This document shows positions 27,744-35,931 of a stretch of 64,000 bases of DNA, in pieces. Numbering within the stretch: the stretch's first letter is position 1; every line of letters starts with the position of its first letter. The DNA comes from Streptomyces globisporus (lineage in GTDB: Bacteria > Actinomycetota > Actinomycetes > Streptomycetales > Streptomycetaceae). The notes under the pieces were generated by a model, which saw only the letters and a program-made list of their open reading frames with translations, had not been told where the DNA came from and made no database searches. A program made the translations under genes and the position numbers. The stretch lies in the NCBI GenBank assembly GCA_014649555.1, contig BMTG01000007.1, forward strand, positions 310,001 through 374,000, written 5' to 3'.

Positions 27744-28706
27744 TCACGTACCGAGGTGAGGGGCCACGTCCGCATCGAACGCCGCCATCTGGTCCGTCAG
27801 TTCGTCCACGCTCCGGCTCCGGAAGCGCACCTGGATCTGGTGCACGCCGATCGCCGCGTACTCCCGCAGCGACTCCGCGAGCGCTTCGGGCTTCCCGGTG
27901 AGCGTGCGCCGCCCCGCGGACCACCCGGGCTCACCGACGTACAGCGGCTCGGTGATCGCCCCGACGACGACCGGCGCTTCGACGCCCGCCTCCTCGCGCA
28001 GGGCGTGCAGCCGGGCGATCTGCGCGGGCAGCCGGTCCCGGGGGTCGCCCTGCGGCAGCCATCCGTCGCCGCGTACGGCGGCCCGGCGCACGGCGGCGGG
28101 CGACGAGCCGCCCACCCAGACCGGCACCCGCTCCTGGGCGGGCCGGGGCAGCTGCCCGAGCCCGCTGAACGAGAACCGCTCCCCCGCGAACTCCGGGTAC
28201 TCCTCCGGCCCGAGCGCGGCCCGCAGCGCGTCGATCGACTCGTCCAGCACACTCCCGCGCCCGTCGAAGTCCGCCCCGACGGCCTCGAACTCCTCCCGCA
28301 CGTGCCCGGCCCCGACCCCGAGGATCAGCCGGCCGCCGCTGAGGTGGTCGAGGGTGGCGTACTGCTTGGCGCTGATCAGCGGATGCCGCAGCCCGACGAC
28401 GGCGACATGACTCATGAGCAGCACACGCTCGGTGACCCCGGCGAGAAAGGAGAGCGTGGCGACCGGGTCGTACCAGACGCTGCTCATGCCCTCCGCGAGC
28501 CGCCGCGGGATGGCGACGTGATCACAGCCGGCGATGTAGGCGAAGCCGCCGCGATCGGCGGCGCGGGCGATGCGGACGAGATCGGCGGGGGTGGCCGCCG
28601 CCTCCCAGGGTTCCGCGTAGAGGGCGCTCTGCGACTGGACCGGCAGCTGCATCCCGTACGAGAGCGGCCCGTCGGGCGTAATGGGCAGTCTGGGCGATTC
28701 CGGCAC
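27744..28706 (-). CDS. Luciferase-like F420-type oxidoreductase
   Basis: A 320-residue luciferase-like TIM-barrel enzyme (YIAGCDHVAIPRRL, TLDHLSGGRLILGVGAGHVREEFEA, VPVWVGGSSPAAVRRA). It resembles F420-dependent members and could use F420 made through fbiC. GTG 28706 is chosen because GGAAGGAAGG precedes it; longer upstream extension reads through arginine-rich non-conserved sequence. First gene of a likely two-gene operon with the SDR. A third TetR-type operator candidate lies 65 bp upstream, linking it to the 25.7-kb oxidoreductase gene. Confidence 0.88.
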   Translation of the reverse strand: MPESPRLPITPDGPLSYGMQLPVQSQSALYAEPWEAAATPADLVRIARAADRGGFAYIAGCDHVAIPRRLAEGMSSVWYDPVATLSFLAGVTERVLLMSHVAVVGLRHPLISAKQYATLDHLSGGRLILGVGAGHVREEFEAVGADFDGRGSVLDESIDALRAALGPEEYPEFAGERFSFSGLGQLPRPAQERVPVWVGGSSPAAVRRAAVRGDGWLPQGDPRDRLPAQIARLHALREEAGVEAPVVVGAITEPLYVGEPGWSAGRRTLTGKPEALAESLREYAAIGVHQIQVRFRSRSVDELTDQMAAFDADVAPHLGT

Positions 28707-28770
28707 GGCGGCCTTCCTTCCCCTCCGCCCCGGGGCGCTCCCGCCCCGGGTGACGGCCGCCATCGTCATA

Positions 28771-28787
28771 CCTGACGGGTCATCAGA
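28771..28787. promoter_or_regulatory. TetR-type operator candidate, site 3
   Basis: Imperfect palindrome CCTGACGGGTCATCAGA upstream of the luciferase-like gene; it matches the 17-bp layout of sites 1 and 2. The gap 28707-29110 (404 bp) otherwise holds only this site and the divergent pectate lyase promoter. Confidence 0.55.
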
Positions 28788-28981
28788 CAAGGGGGGAGGC
28801 AACCCGTGAACCCGCCGGGCCGAGTTCACCGCATCGCCGACGCACCGGCCGATCGCCCCCGCACACCCTTTCACCAGCTGTTTTCGCGATCGCCAAGGCG
28901 CCGCGCGGCGCGAGAACACAACAGCCGCACGCCCCTTGCCGGAGCCGTGAAACCCCCTCTATGTTCGCTGGAAAGAAATGA

Positions 28982-28995
28982 AGAAAGCGCTTTCT
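28982..28995. promoter_or_regulatory. LacI-type operator candidate upstream of pectate lyase
   Basis: Perfect 14-bp palindrome AGAAAGCGCTTTCT, 115 bp upstream of the pectate lyase start. The same GAAAGCGCTT core recurs upstream of the sugar importer operon at 41.4 kb. The central CG-containing AGCGCT is typical of LacI-family operators. Confidence 0.7.
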
Positions 28996-29043
28996 AATGT
29001 GCCGCGGGGGCCTCCTGAGCAAGGGATCGCGAGGGCGGGCGCG

Positions 29044-29059
29044 GGAGCGCTTCTTGACA
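29044..29059 (+). promoter_or_regulatory. Probable -35 box with overlapping LacI-like half palindrome
   Basis: TTGACA at 29054-29059 is directly preceded by GGAGCGCTTC, a weaker version of the AGCGCT operator. No convincing -10 was found. Binding here would block transcription of the pectate lyase gene. Confidence 0.4.
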
Positions 29060-29110
29060 TGCACATGGCATTGAACATCCCGAATCACCCGAGAACACAG
29101 GGAGACGAAC

Positions 29111-30685
29111 ATGAGGCAACCCGTCACACGACGGCTTCAAGCGGCACTGGCCACCCTGGCCCTCGCGGCCGTGGCCGCGACCGGCGGCATCGTCCTGAGC
29201 GCGCCCGAGGCGTCGGCGGCGACCGGCAGCGCCACGGGCTACGCCACGCAGAATGGCGGAACCACGGGCGGCGCCGGCGGGCAGACGGTGCGGGCCACCA
29301 CCGGCACCGCGATCCACGCGGCCCTGTGCGGCCGTGCGGCGGACAGCACGCCGATCGTCATCGAGGTCGAAGGCACCATCAACCACGGCAACACCAGCAA
29401 GGTGTCCGGCGACAGCTGCAACACGGCCGCCGGCGTGATCGAGCTGAAGCAGATCAGCAACGTCACGATCGTGGGCGTCGGCGGCGGCGCCGTCTTCGAC
29501 CAGATCGGCATCCACATCCGCGAGTCCAGCAACATCATCATCCAGAACGTGACCGTCCGGAACGTCAAGAAGTCGGGGTCCCCCACCTCCAACGGCGGTG
29601 ACGCCATCGGCATGGAGTCCGGGGTCCGCAACGTCTGGGTCGATCACACGACGCTGGAGGCCTCGGGCGGCGAGTCCGAGGGATACGACGGCCTCTTCGA
29701 CATGAAGGCCGACACCCGGTACGTGACCCTCTCCTACAGCATCCTGCGCAACTCCGGGCGCGGTGGCCTGGTGGGATCCAGCGAGAGCGACGTCTCCAAC
29801 GGGTTCGTCACCTACCACCACAACCTGTACGAGAACATCGACTCCCGCGCGCCCCTGCTGCGGGGCGGTGTCGGCCACATGTTCAACAACCACTACGTGC
29901 GGATCAACTCGTCCGGCATCAACTCCCGCGCCGGCGCCCGCGCCAAGGTCGAGAACAACTACTTCGAGGACTCCAAGGACGTCCTGGGCACCTTCTACAC
30001 CGACGCCGCCGGGTACTGGCAGGTCAGCGGCAACACGCTGGACAACGTGACCTGGTCGAGCCCCGGCAGCGACAACAACCCCGCCGGGCCCGACATGAAG
30101 TCCACGACGACCGTCAGCATCCCCTACGCCTACACCCCCGACGCGGCCGACTGCGTGCGGGACGTCGTGAGCCGTACGGCGGGCGCCGGCAAGGGCCTGA
30201 AGGTCTCGGACGGCAACTGCACGGCCCAGCCGCCGACCGAGCCCACGCCCGGCCCCACCGAGCCCACCCCGGACCCGACCGACCCGACCCCGGGGCCCAC
30301 CGACCCCACGCCGCCCACCGGGACCAACCTCAGCATCGGCGCCGGGTCCGACGGATCGAGCAAGGCCTCCGGGACCAGCTTCGGCCACCTGCGGGACGGT
30401 GACCTGAACACCCACTGGTCGCCCGCCGGTTCGACCGGTCACGCCTCGATCAAGTGGGACTCCGGCACCGCCGTGTCCTCCGTCGTCATCCGGGAGGCGG
30501 CGGGATCCGCGGGATCCATCGGGGCCTGGCGGCTCCTCGACGCCGACGCCGGGACCGTCCTGGCCTCCGGCGACGGAGCGGGAACCATCTCCTTCCCGCG
30601 CACCACCCTGCGCAAGATCACCTTCGAGATCGTCAGCTCGACCGGCTCCCCGAGGATCGCCGAGTACGAGACCTACACCTCCTAG
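29111..30685 (+). CDS. Secreted pectate lyase (PL1) with C-terminal discoidin-like domain
   Basis: A 524-residue extracellular enzyme that cleaves polygalacturonate by beta-elimination. An export signal occupies residues 1-36 (ends ASA). The PL1 right-handed beta-helix spans about 40-375, with the Ca-binding region NVWVDHTTLE, GYDGLFDMKADTRYVTLSYS and the substrate Arg in NIDSRAPLLRGG. A Pro/Thr linker with repeated PTEPTP/PTDPTP units (about 380-410) leads to a discoidin-like carbohydrate-binding domain (about 412-524). GGAGA precedes the ATG. LacI-like sites upstream and a strong terminator downstream make it a single-gene unit. Confidence 0.92.
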   Translation: MRQPVTRRLQAALATLALAAVAATGGIVLSAPEASAATGSATGYATQNGGTTGGAGGQTVRATTGTAIHAALCGRAADSTPIVIEVEGTINHGNTSKVSGDSCNTAAGVIELKQISNVTIVGVGGGAVFDQIGIHIRESSNIIIQNVTVRNVKKSGSPTSNGGDAIGMESGVRNVWVDHTTLEASGGESEGYDGLFDMKADTRYVTLSYSILRNSGRGGLVGSSESDVSNGFVTYHHNLYENIDSRAPLLRGGVGHMFNNHYVRINSSGINSRAGARAKVENNYFEDSKDVLGTFYTDAAGYWQVSGNTLDNVTWSSPGSDNNPAGPDMKSTTTVSIPYAYTPDAADCVRDVVSRTAGAGKGLKVSDGNCTAQPPTEPTPGPTEPTPDPTDPTPGPTDPTPPTGTNLSIGAGSDGSSKASGTSFGHLRDGDLNTHWSPAGSTGHASIKWDSGTAVSSVVIREAAGSAGSIGAWRLLDADAGTVLASGDGAGTISFPRTTLRKITFEIVSSTGSPRIAEYETYTS

Positions 30686-30715
30686 AACCGGTCGCCCGCT
30701 CCCCGCGCAACGGAC

Positions 30716-30754
30716 GGAGCCCGCACTCCCCGCTCGGCGGGGGGTGCGGGCTCC
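30716..30754. terminator. Hairpin terminator between convergent pectinolytic genes
   Basis: An 11-bp perfect stem (30716-30726 with 30744-30754) continues inward as a second GC-rich stem. It lies between the pectate lyase gene and the convergent pectinesterase gene and could serve both. Confidence 0.8.
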
Positions 30755-30789
30755 GCTCGGTGCGGAGCGCACGGCGGTGGCGCGCCGGA

Positions 30790-31896
30790 TCATCCGAGCG
30801 GCCGCCAGTCGCCCAGCCAGCGCGCCGGGGTGTGGGCGCGGGCCTCGGATGCGCTGAGCTGGGGCCGGTTCGCCGGGACGGTGATCCGGGCGCCGGGACC
30901 GGTGTTGCGGTGTTCGGCGAAGCGTTGGTCCTGCCACGGGTGGCCGGCGGACATGGTGGCGTACGGCGCGGACGCGTCGATGCCGGCGCCGATACGGCTG
31001 TCGCGGACGGTGAGCATCGGGCGCGCGGTGGGGTCGGATGACGGCACCCAGGGGCGCGCCAGCTTGTAGTACCCGTCGGGGGCCGTGCTGGTCACGCGGG
31101 AGCACAGGACCAGATAGCCGTACGGATCGGCCCCAGCGGTACTGGGCGCGAAGACGAAGCCGTGAGGCGCGGCCGCCAGGCCGGGGCGGGTGAGGGTGCG
31201 GAAGTGGCAGCGGTCGTAGACGGCGGAGGCGCGGCCGAAGACGAAGTCCACGTCGCCCTCCACATAGCAGTCGCGGTAGTACTGCCGGGCGAACACGGCG
31301 AGGGAGGGCGAGTCGGCGTACAGCGTGTCCTGGTGCCCGAGGAACCGGCAGCCGTAGAACGCCGACCGGTCGCCCTGGACCTTGATCGCCACCGCCTGGG
31401 TGCCGGTGTACTCGGGGTTGTCGGCGCGCAGCCAGTCGTTGGCGAAGGTCAGGTCGCGCGCGGTGAAGCCTTCGGCCCCCACCGTGACGGAGGCCGAACC
31501 GCTGGTGCCCAGGGTGCCGGAGCCGTCCGGCCGGGGGGTGCCCGCCGCGTTGCCGTACACCAGGACCGTGTCCCGGGCGTCGGGGCTCGCGCCGATCAGC
31601 GTGAGGTCGCGGTGGGCGGCGTCGACGACGACCGTGGCCCGGTGGGCGCCGGCGGCGATCACGATGGTGCGGCCGCTTCCGGTGGCCGCGTCGACGGCGG
31701 ACTGGACGTCGGGGTGGTCGCCCCGCCCATGCGCGTCGACGTACAGCGTGCCGGGGTCGTGGCGACGGGCCGGTGAGCCGTAGCGGCCGAAGGGGCGGGG
31801 GCCGGCGGCGGACCGGGCAAGGGCGGCCGGGGCGCCGAGGGCGAGCGTGGCGCCCGTGCCGGCGATCAGGGACAGAGCGGTGCGTCGGGTGGGCAT
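30790..31896 (-). CDS. Pectinesterase (CE8), Tat-exported
   Basis: A 368-residue extracellular enzyme that removes methyl esters from pectin so lyases can act. A twin-arginine signal (PTRRTALSLIAGTGATLALG) is followed by a beta-helix. Active-site motifs are visible: the oxyanion Gln in GTQAVAIKV, the acid/base Asp in GHQDTLYA, and the nucleophile Asp in GDVDFVFG, plus ARPW near the end. ATG 31896 follows GAGGAG. It is the last gene of the minus-strand pectin cluster, 181 bp after the pectate lyase gene. The gap contains short repeated GGCGAACGGCGAA-like units but no gene. Confidence 0.93.
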   Translation of the reverse strand: MPTRRTALSLIAGTGATLALGAPAALARSAAGPRPFGRYGSPARRHDPGTLYVDAHGRGDHPDVQSAVDAATGSGRTIVIAAGAHRATVVVDAAHRDLTLIGASPDARDTVLVYGNAAGTPRPDGSGTLGTSGSASVTVGAEGFTARDLTFANDWLRADNPEYTGTQAVAIKVQGDRSAFYGCRFLGHQDTLYADSPSLAVFARQYYRDCYVEGDVDFVFGRASAVYDRCHFRTLTRPGLAAAPHGFVFAPSTAGADPYGYLVLCSRVTSTAPDGYYKLARPWVPSSDPTARPMLTVRDSRIGAGIDASAPYATMSAGHPWQDQRFAEHRNTGPGARITVPANRPQLSASEARAHTPARWLGDWRPLG

Positions 31897-32077
31897 GGCA
31901 GTACTCCTCGGGACGAACGGCGAAGGGCAACGGGCAACCGGCAACCGGTGACGGCAGCAGACGAACTGCGGCGGGCAAACGCCGACGGGCGAACGGCGAA
32001 AGGCCGGAGCGGCGCTCTCCGGGGTGGTGGAAAGCATGCGGTGCCGCTCCGGCCGGTTCTTCGGGGGTACGCGCCGG

Positions 32078-33418
32078 TCATCCGCGGCCGGACGCCCTGC
32101 CCGCCCCGGACTTGAGGCCGACCAGCACGGGGACGGCCCAGGGGTGGTGGACCGTCGTGCGCAGTTCGGGGGTCCAGCCCGCGCCCCTGGAGAGCTGCTC
32201 GCCGGGAATTCCGGCGTTGTGCACGGCGATCAGATCGGTCCTGCGTCCGTTGACGTAGTTGTTCTCCGCGGTGAGCGGGGCCTCAGACCACTTCTTCAGG
32301 ACGTTGGCCCGGTCCACGTCGCCGGCGAGGGTGAACGCGTTGTGCTCGGCGACCAGGCGGGACTCGGCGCCGATGCCGTAGGTGTAGCCGTAGGAACTGC
32401 CGCGCGTGGCGACGAAGTGGTTGTTGTACGAGTCGACCTGGCCGAAGCGGACGCGCGGAGCACGTTCCTTGACGTCCTTGAACAGGTTGTGGTGAAGCGT
32501 CACGCGGAGCTTGCCGCGGTCGGTCGCGCCTGCGCCGTCGCTGTTGCCGATGAGCATCGTCTTGTCGTGGTCCTTGAGGACGTTCCACGACACGGTGACC
32601 AGGTCGGCACCGCGCACGATGTCGAAGAGGCCGTCGTGCTGCTGGTACAACTGGCCGAAGTAGCGGGGCTGTTCGGAGTCGGGGCGGTCGCCGTCGCTGA
32701 AGGTGTTGTGGTCGACCCAGACGTTCCGGGAGCCGTACACGACGAGGTTGTCGTACTCCGAGTTCCAGGCGCCCTCGCTGCCGTCCGTGGGGTCCCACTG
32801 GGGGAAGCAGTCGTAGGTGTCCTCGAACGAGATGTTGCGGACGATGACGTTGGAGACGTCCCGGACCTGCAGACTGGCGCCGATGATCTCAGGGTTCGCA
32901 CCGACCCCGATCAGGGTGGTGTTGGACGGGACCCGGATGTTCACGGCGGCCTGCTGGAGCTTCGCCGAGGCCGCGCGGGCGTCCTCCAGCGGGCCCTCGG
33001 GAACCCGGTCGCTGCCCCACACCTCCGGGTCGTAGGCGGCGAGGTACTTCTCCAGGGTGTAGCCGTCGGTCTCGTACTGCTCGCAGCCGATCGGGGTGCC
33101 GTCGGCGTCGGAGTTGCCGTGGATGGTGCCGGCGACTCTGACGATCTTGGGCGCGTCGCCCGCCTCCTCGAAGGCGGCGACGAGCTCGGCCCGGTCGGTC
33201 ACGGTGTAGACATGCTCGGGTGCGGCGTCCGCGCCCCCGATGGTGGAATCTTCCGCGGCGGCCCAGCCGTCCCCGGCGGGCAGTACGGCGCGCTCGATCC
33301 CCGTGCCGTGGGGGCCCGGCCGGGGGGCGGCCTGGGCGGGGACGCTCAGCGCGAGGGCCAGCGAGGCGCAGCCCAGGGTGACGGCGACGGCCCGGGTATG
33401 ACGCGTGCGTGCGGGCAT
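32078..33418 (-). CDS. Secreted pectate lyase (PL1)
   Basis: A 446-residue extracellular pectate lyase. The signal peptide covers about residues 1-30 (ends AQA). The PL1 beta-helix shows VPSNTTLIGVG, NVWVDHNTFSDG, QQHDGLFDIVRGADLVTVSWNVLKDHDKTMLIG, the catalytic-region RAPRVRFG and SYNNHF. No extra binding domain is present, unlike the lyase at 29.1 kb. AGAGAAGG precedes the ATG. Upstream lies a polypurine/polypyrimidine tract. It belongs to the minus-strand pectin cluster. Confidence 0.93.
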   Translation of the reverse strand: MPARTRHTRAVAVTLGCASLALALSVPAQAAPRPGPHGTGIERAVLPAGDGWAAAEDSTIGGADAAPEHVYTVTDRAELVAAFEEAGDAPKIVRVAGTIHGNSDADGTPIGCEQYETDGYTLEKYLAAYDPEVWGSDRVPEGPLEDARAASAKLQQAAVNIRVPSNTTLIGVGANPEIIGASLQVRDVSNVIVRNISFEDTYDCFPQWDPTDGSEGAWNSEYDNLVVYGSRNVWVDHNTFSDGDRPDSEQPRYFGQLYQQHDGLFDIVRGADLVTVSWNVLKDHDKTMLIGNSDGAGATDRGKLRVTLHHNLFKDVKERAPRVRFGQVDSYNNHFVATRGSSYGYTYGIGAESRLVAEHNAFTLAGDVDRANVLKKWSEAPLTAENNYVNGRRTDLIAVHNAGIPGEQLSRGAGWTPELRTTVHHPWAVPVLVGLKSGAGRASGRG

Positions 33419-33439
33419 GGCGAATCCTTCTCTGTAGTC

Positions 33440-33498
33440 GGAGAAAGCGGAGAAGAAGGGAGAGGGGGAGAGAAGAAGAACGAAGAAGAAGGAGGAGG
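33440..33498. repeat. Homopurine tract upstream of pectate lyase
   Basis: About 59 nt that are all purine on the plus strand except C at 33448 and 33481, including an uninterrupted run at 33449-33480. The messenger of the downstream gene therefore has a pyrimidine-rich leader. Just beyond it, GTCAGGC-like units repeat at about 33515-33555. Confidence 0.7.
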
Positions 33499-33549
33499 CG
33501 CAGTGTGGTGAGGTGCCGGTCAGGCAGTCAGGCGATCAGGCGCAGGCGG

Positions 33550-34371
33550 TCAGGTCCAGGTGATCCACTCGTCCGGAACCCGGTCGTCGAGGCGGCGGAG
33601 GTCGCGGGCCGCGAGTACGCCTTCGTCCAGCAGGGCGCGTGCCGTCATCCGGGCCACGTCGACCGCTCCCGACGGCCTGAAGTGCGTGTTGTCCTGTGCG
33701 CCGTCCGGGTGGCCCGGCGAATCGCCCGGCTTCAGCCACAGGAAGAGCGGCAGAGTGCCGTCCGGCCCCAGTCGCTGCCAGCGGTCGAGCGACAGCGCCT
33801 GGATGTCGAGCAGAGGGACGCCCTCCTCGGCGGCCAGGGCGCGCATCGCGGCGGGGTATTCGCCGTGGGTGGGCCGGGCGGTGCCGTCCGGACCGAACCG
33901 GCGCCGCTCGACGGAGGTGAGGAGCACGGGCCGGGCCCGTCGTGCGCGGGCTTCCCGGAGGTACTGGCGCAGGTATTCCCGGTAGGTGGTGGAGGGGTCG
34001 GTGCCGCGGGACGGGTCTTCGGTCTTCCCGTCGTTGTGCCCGAACTGGACGAGGAGAAGGTCGCCGGGGCGGACGCCGCCCAGCAGTGCGGCGAGGCGGC
34101 CCTCGTCGATGAAGCTCTTGGAACTGCGGCCGTTCACCGCGTGGTTGGCGACCCGGAGGTGGCGGGCGAGGAAGAAGGGGAAAGCCATGCCCCAGCCCGT
34201 CTCGGGCGCGGCGTCGACGGATTTCGCGGCGGCCGTGGAGTCACCGGCGATGTGGAGCGTACGCGGGCGGGGGCCGCCGGCGCCGCCGCCGTGGGCGAAG
34301 GCCGGCGTGGCGGTGAGAGCGAGGGGAACGGCAAGCAGGGCGGTGGCCGTCTGTCTGCGGGTGAGTGACAC
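33550..34371 (-). CDS. Secreted SGNH hydrolase, rhamnogalacturonan acetylesterase-like
   Basis: A 273-residue exported esterase that probably removes acetyl groups from rhamnogalacturonan (CE12-like). A twin-arginine-type signal (TRRQTATALLAVPLALTATPAFA) is followed by the SGNH blocks: nucleophile Ser in IAGDSTAA, Gly in NHAVNGRSS, Asn in QFGHNDGK, and Asp/His in the DNTHF stretch near residue 230. GTG 34371 is chosen, with GAGAGG upstream. It follows the importer binding-protein gene in the same direction by 107 bp, and its neighbours are all pectin-related. Confidence 0.88.
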   Translation of the reverse strand: MSLTRRQTATALLAVPLALTATPAFAHGGGAGGPRPRTLHIAGDSTAAAKSVDAAPETGWGMAFPFFLARHLRVANHAVNGRSSKSFIDEGRLAALLGGVRPGDLLLVQFGHNDGKTEDPSRGTDPSTTYREYLRQYLREARARRARPVLLTSVERRRFGPDGTARPTHGEYPAAMRALAAEEGVPLLDIQALSLDRWQRLGPDGTLPLFLWLKPGDSPGHPDGAQDNTHFRPSGAVDVARMTARALLDEGVLAARDLRRLDDRVPDEWITWT

Positions 34372-34478
34372 GAGGTGCTGCCTCTCTCGAAGGGCGTGCT
34401 CGCGTACGGAGGGACCGGCGGCTGGGCGCGACCTTTGCCGCCGCCGGTCCGTCATCGGGGGCTGGAGGTGAGGGGGTC

Positions 34479-35813
34479 TCAGCCGTTGCCCAGCTCGGCC
34501 CACTCCTTGTTGGCGGCGTTCAGCTCCTCGGCCATCTTGTCCAGGAACTGCTTCGCCGTGGTCTTGCCGAGGAGCAGCTTCTGGAACTCCGGCTCGTTGT
34601 CCGCCTTGCTGATGTTGTTCCAGTCGGGCAGGTAGTACGGCAGGTCGACAACCTTGGTGGAGCCGTCCGTCAGCGCCTTCGCGGCCAGCGCGGTCGATTC
34701 GGTCTCGTTGATCCACGGGTCCTTCGCCGCTTCGGAGTTGGCCGGTATGGCGCCCGCCGACTCGTTCCACTTGCTGTTGGACGCGTGGGACGCGGCGAAC
34801 TCGATGAACTTCCATGCCGCGGTCTTGTTGTCGCTCGTCCGGAAGAGGCCGAGTCCGTCGACGGGGTTGGAGACCTGCACTCGGGTGCCGCTGTCCCCGA
34901 TGGGGGCCGGGATGCCGGCGAACTTGTCGTCGCCCAGGGCCTTCGCGTGGTCCTGGTAGGAGCCGAGGTTGTGGCTCAGCATGCCGATGGTGCCGGTGTC
35001 CCACTGGGCGACCATCTTGGTGAAGTCGTTGTTGACGTCGGCGGCGGGCGTGGTCCTCTTGAAGAGGCCCGCGTACTTCTCCAGCGCGGCAACGTTCTTC
35101 GGGTCGTTGAGCGTCGTCTTCTCGCCGTCCCAGAACTCCGTGATGCCGGACTGCCCGTAGACGGCGTCCAGCGCCTGGGCGATGGAGCCGGCGCCGCCGC
35201 GGATGGTGTAGCCGAACTTGTTGTTACCGGCGTCGGTGAGCTTCTCGGCCGCGGCGTAGAAATTGGCCCACGTGTCGGGAGCCTTCAGCCCGGCCTGCTC
35301 GAACAGGTCGGTGCGGTACCAGAGCACTCCGTTGTTCGCGGAGGTCGGGACGGAGTAGATGTCGTCGCCCCGGCCGGCCGCCGATCTGACGCTCTCGACC
35401 ATGGAGTCGACGAGCTTGCCCTCCAGAGCGGACCCCTTCAGCCGCTTGTTGACCGGCTCCAGGGCTTCCTGCGAGACCATGTTGGCGAGGTAGGCGGTGC
35501 CGACACCGCCCACGTCGGGCAGTCCGCCGCCGGCGATCGCGGTGTCGTACTTGGACTGGACGTCGGCGATGGGGATCGGGACGTACTTCACGTTGATGTC
35601 CGGGTGCTGCTTCTCGAAGTCCTTGATGATCTCGGTCCAGATGGCGGTGCGCGGCCCGCCGTTGTTGTCCCAGAAGGTGATCTCGCCCTTGCCGCTTCCT
35701 TCCGTACCGGCACCGCTGCCGTCGTCACCGCACGCGGCGGCCGTCAGCGCTAGGGCTGCTACGAGGGAGATGGCGGATGCGGTACGCCCCCGCCGGGTCT
35801 TCGAGATGGTCAT
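34479..35813 (-). CDS. Sugar ABC transporter substrate-binding lipoprotein
   Basis: A 444-residue extracytoplasmic binding protein (family 1, maltose-binding fold). The lipobox LALTAAACG places the lipidated Cys at 28. Characteristic segments are ITFWDNNGGPRTAIWTEIIKDFEKQHPDINV and GGGLPDVGGVGTAYLANM. It should capture pectin-derived oligosaccharides for the two permeases encoded at 39.5-41.4 kb. No ATPase gene is nearby, as is usual when a shared MsiK-type ATPase serves many importers. Position is unusual: it lies downstream of the permeases, separated by four genes and an 8-bp tandem repeat. GGGAAGAG precedes ATG 35813. Confidence 0.93.
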   Translation of the reverse strand: MTISKTRRGRTASAISLVAALALTAAACGDDGSGAGTEGSGKGEITFWDNNGGPRTAIWTEIIKDFEKQHPDINVKYVPIPIADVQSKYDTAIAGGGLPDVGGVGTAYLANMVSQEALEPVNKRLKGSALEGKLVDSMVESVRSAAGRGDDIYSVPTSANNGVLWYRTDLFEQAGLKAPDTWANFYAAAEKLTDAGNNKFGYTIRGGAGSIAQALDAVYGQSGITEFWDGEKTTLNDPKNVAALEKYAGLFKRTTPAADVNNDFTKMVAQWDTGTIGMLSHNLGSYQDHAKALGDDKFAGIPAPIGDSGTRVQVSNPVDGLGLFRTSDNKTAAWKFIEFAASHASNSKWNESAGAIPANSEAAKDPWINETESTALAAKALTDGSTKVVDLPYYLPDWNNISKADNEPEFQKLLLGKTTAKQFLDKMAEELNAANKEWAELGNG

Positions 35814-35848
35814 GGTCGGCTCTTCCCTGTCGGATGTGTCGGGGTGGT

Positions 35849-35927
35849 TCTGCACGTCTGCGCTTCTGCGCGTCTGCACGTCTGCGCTTCTGCACGTCTG
35901 CGCTTCTGCGCTTCTGCGCTTCTGCGG
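35849..35927. repeat. 8-bp tandem repeat array (TCTGCRCK x 9.9)
   Basis: Nine full units and one partial unit of TCTGC(G/A)C(G/T) run without a break. They fill nearly all of the 118-bp gap between the GH43 stop and the binding-protein start. Three variants occur (TCTGCGCT, TCTGCACG, TCTGCGCG). As a short-period repeat it is prone to length change, and it lies 36 bp upstream of the binding-protein gene. Confidence 0.95.
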
Positions 35928-35931
35928 GGGG

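Noticed and set aside
28994..31978. A minus-strand open frame of nearly 1000 codons opposite the first pectate lyase
   Set aside because: No recognisable motif, and it runs antisense to a gene with a clear signal peptide, PL1 motifs and terminator.
35849..35927. CRISPR array
   Set aside because: Units are 8 bp and contiguous with no spacers, and no cas gene is near.
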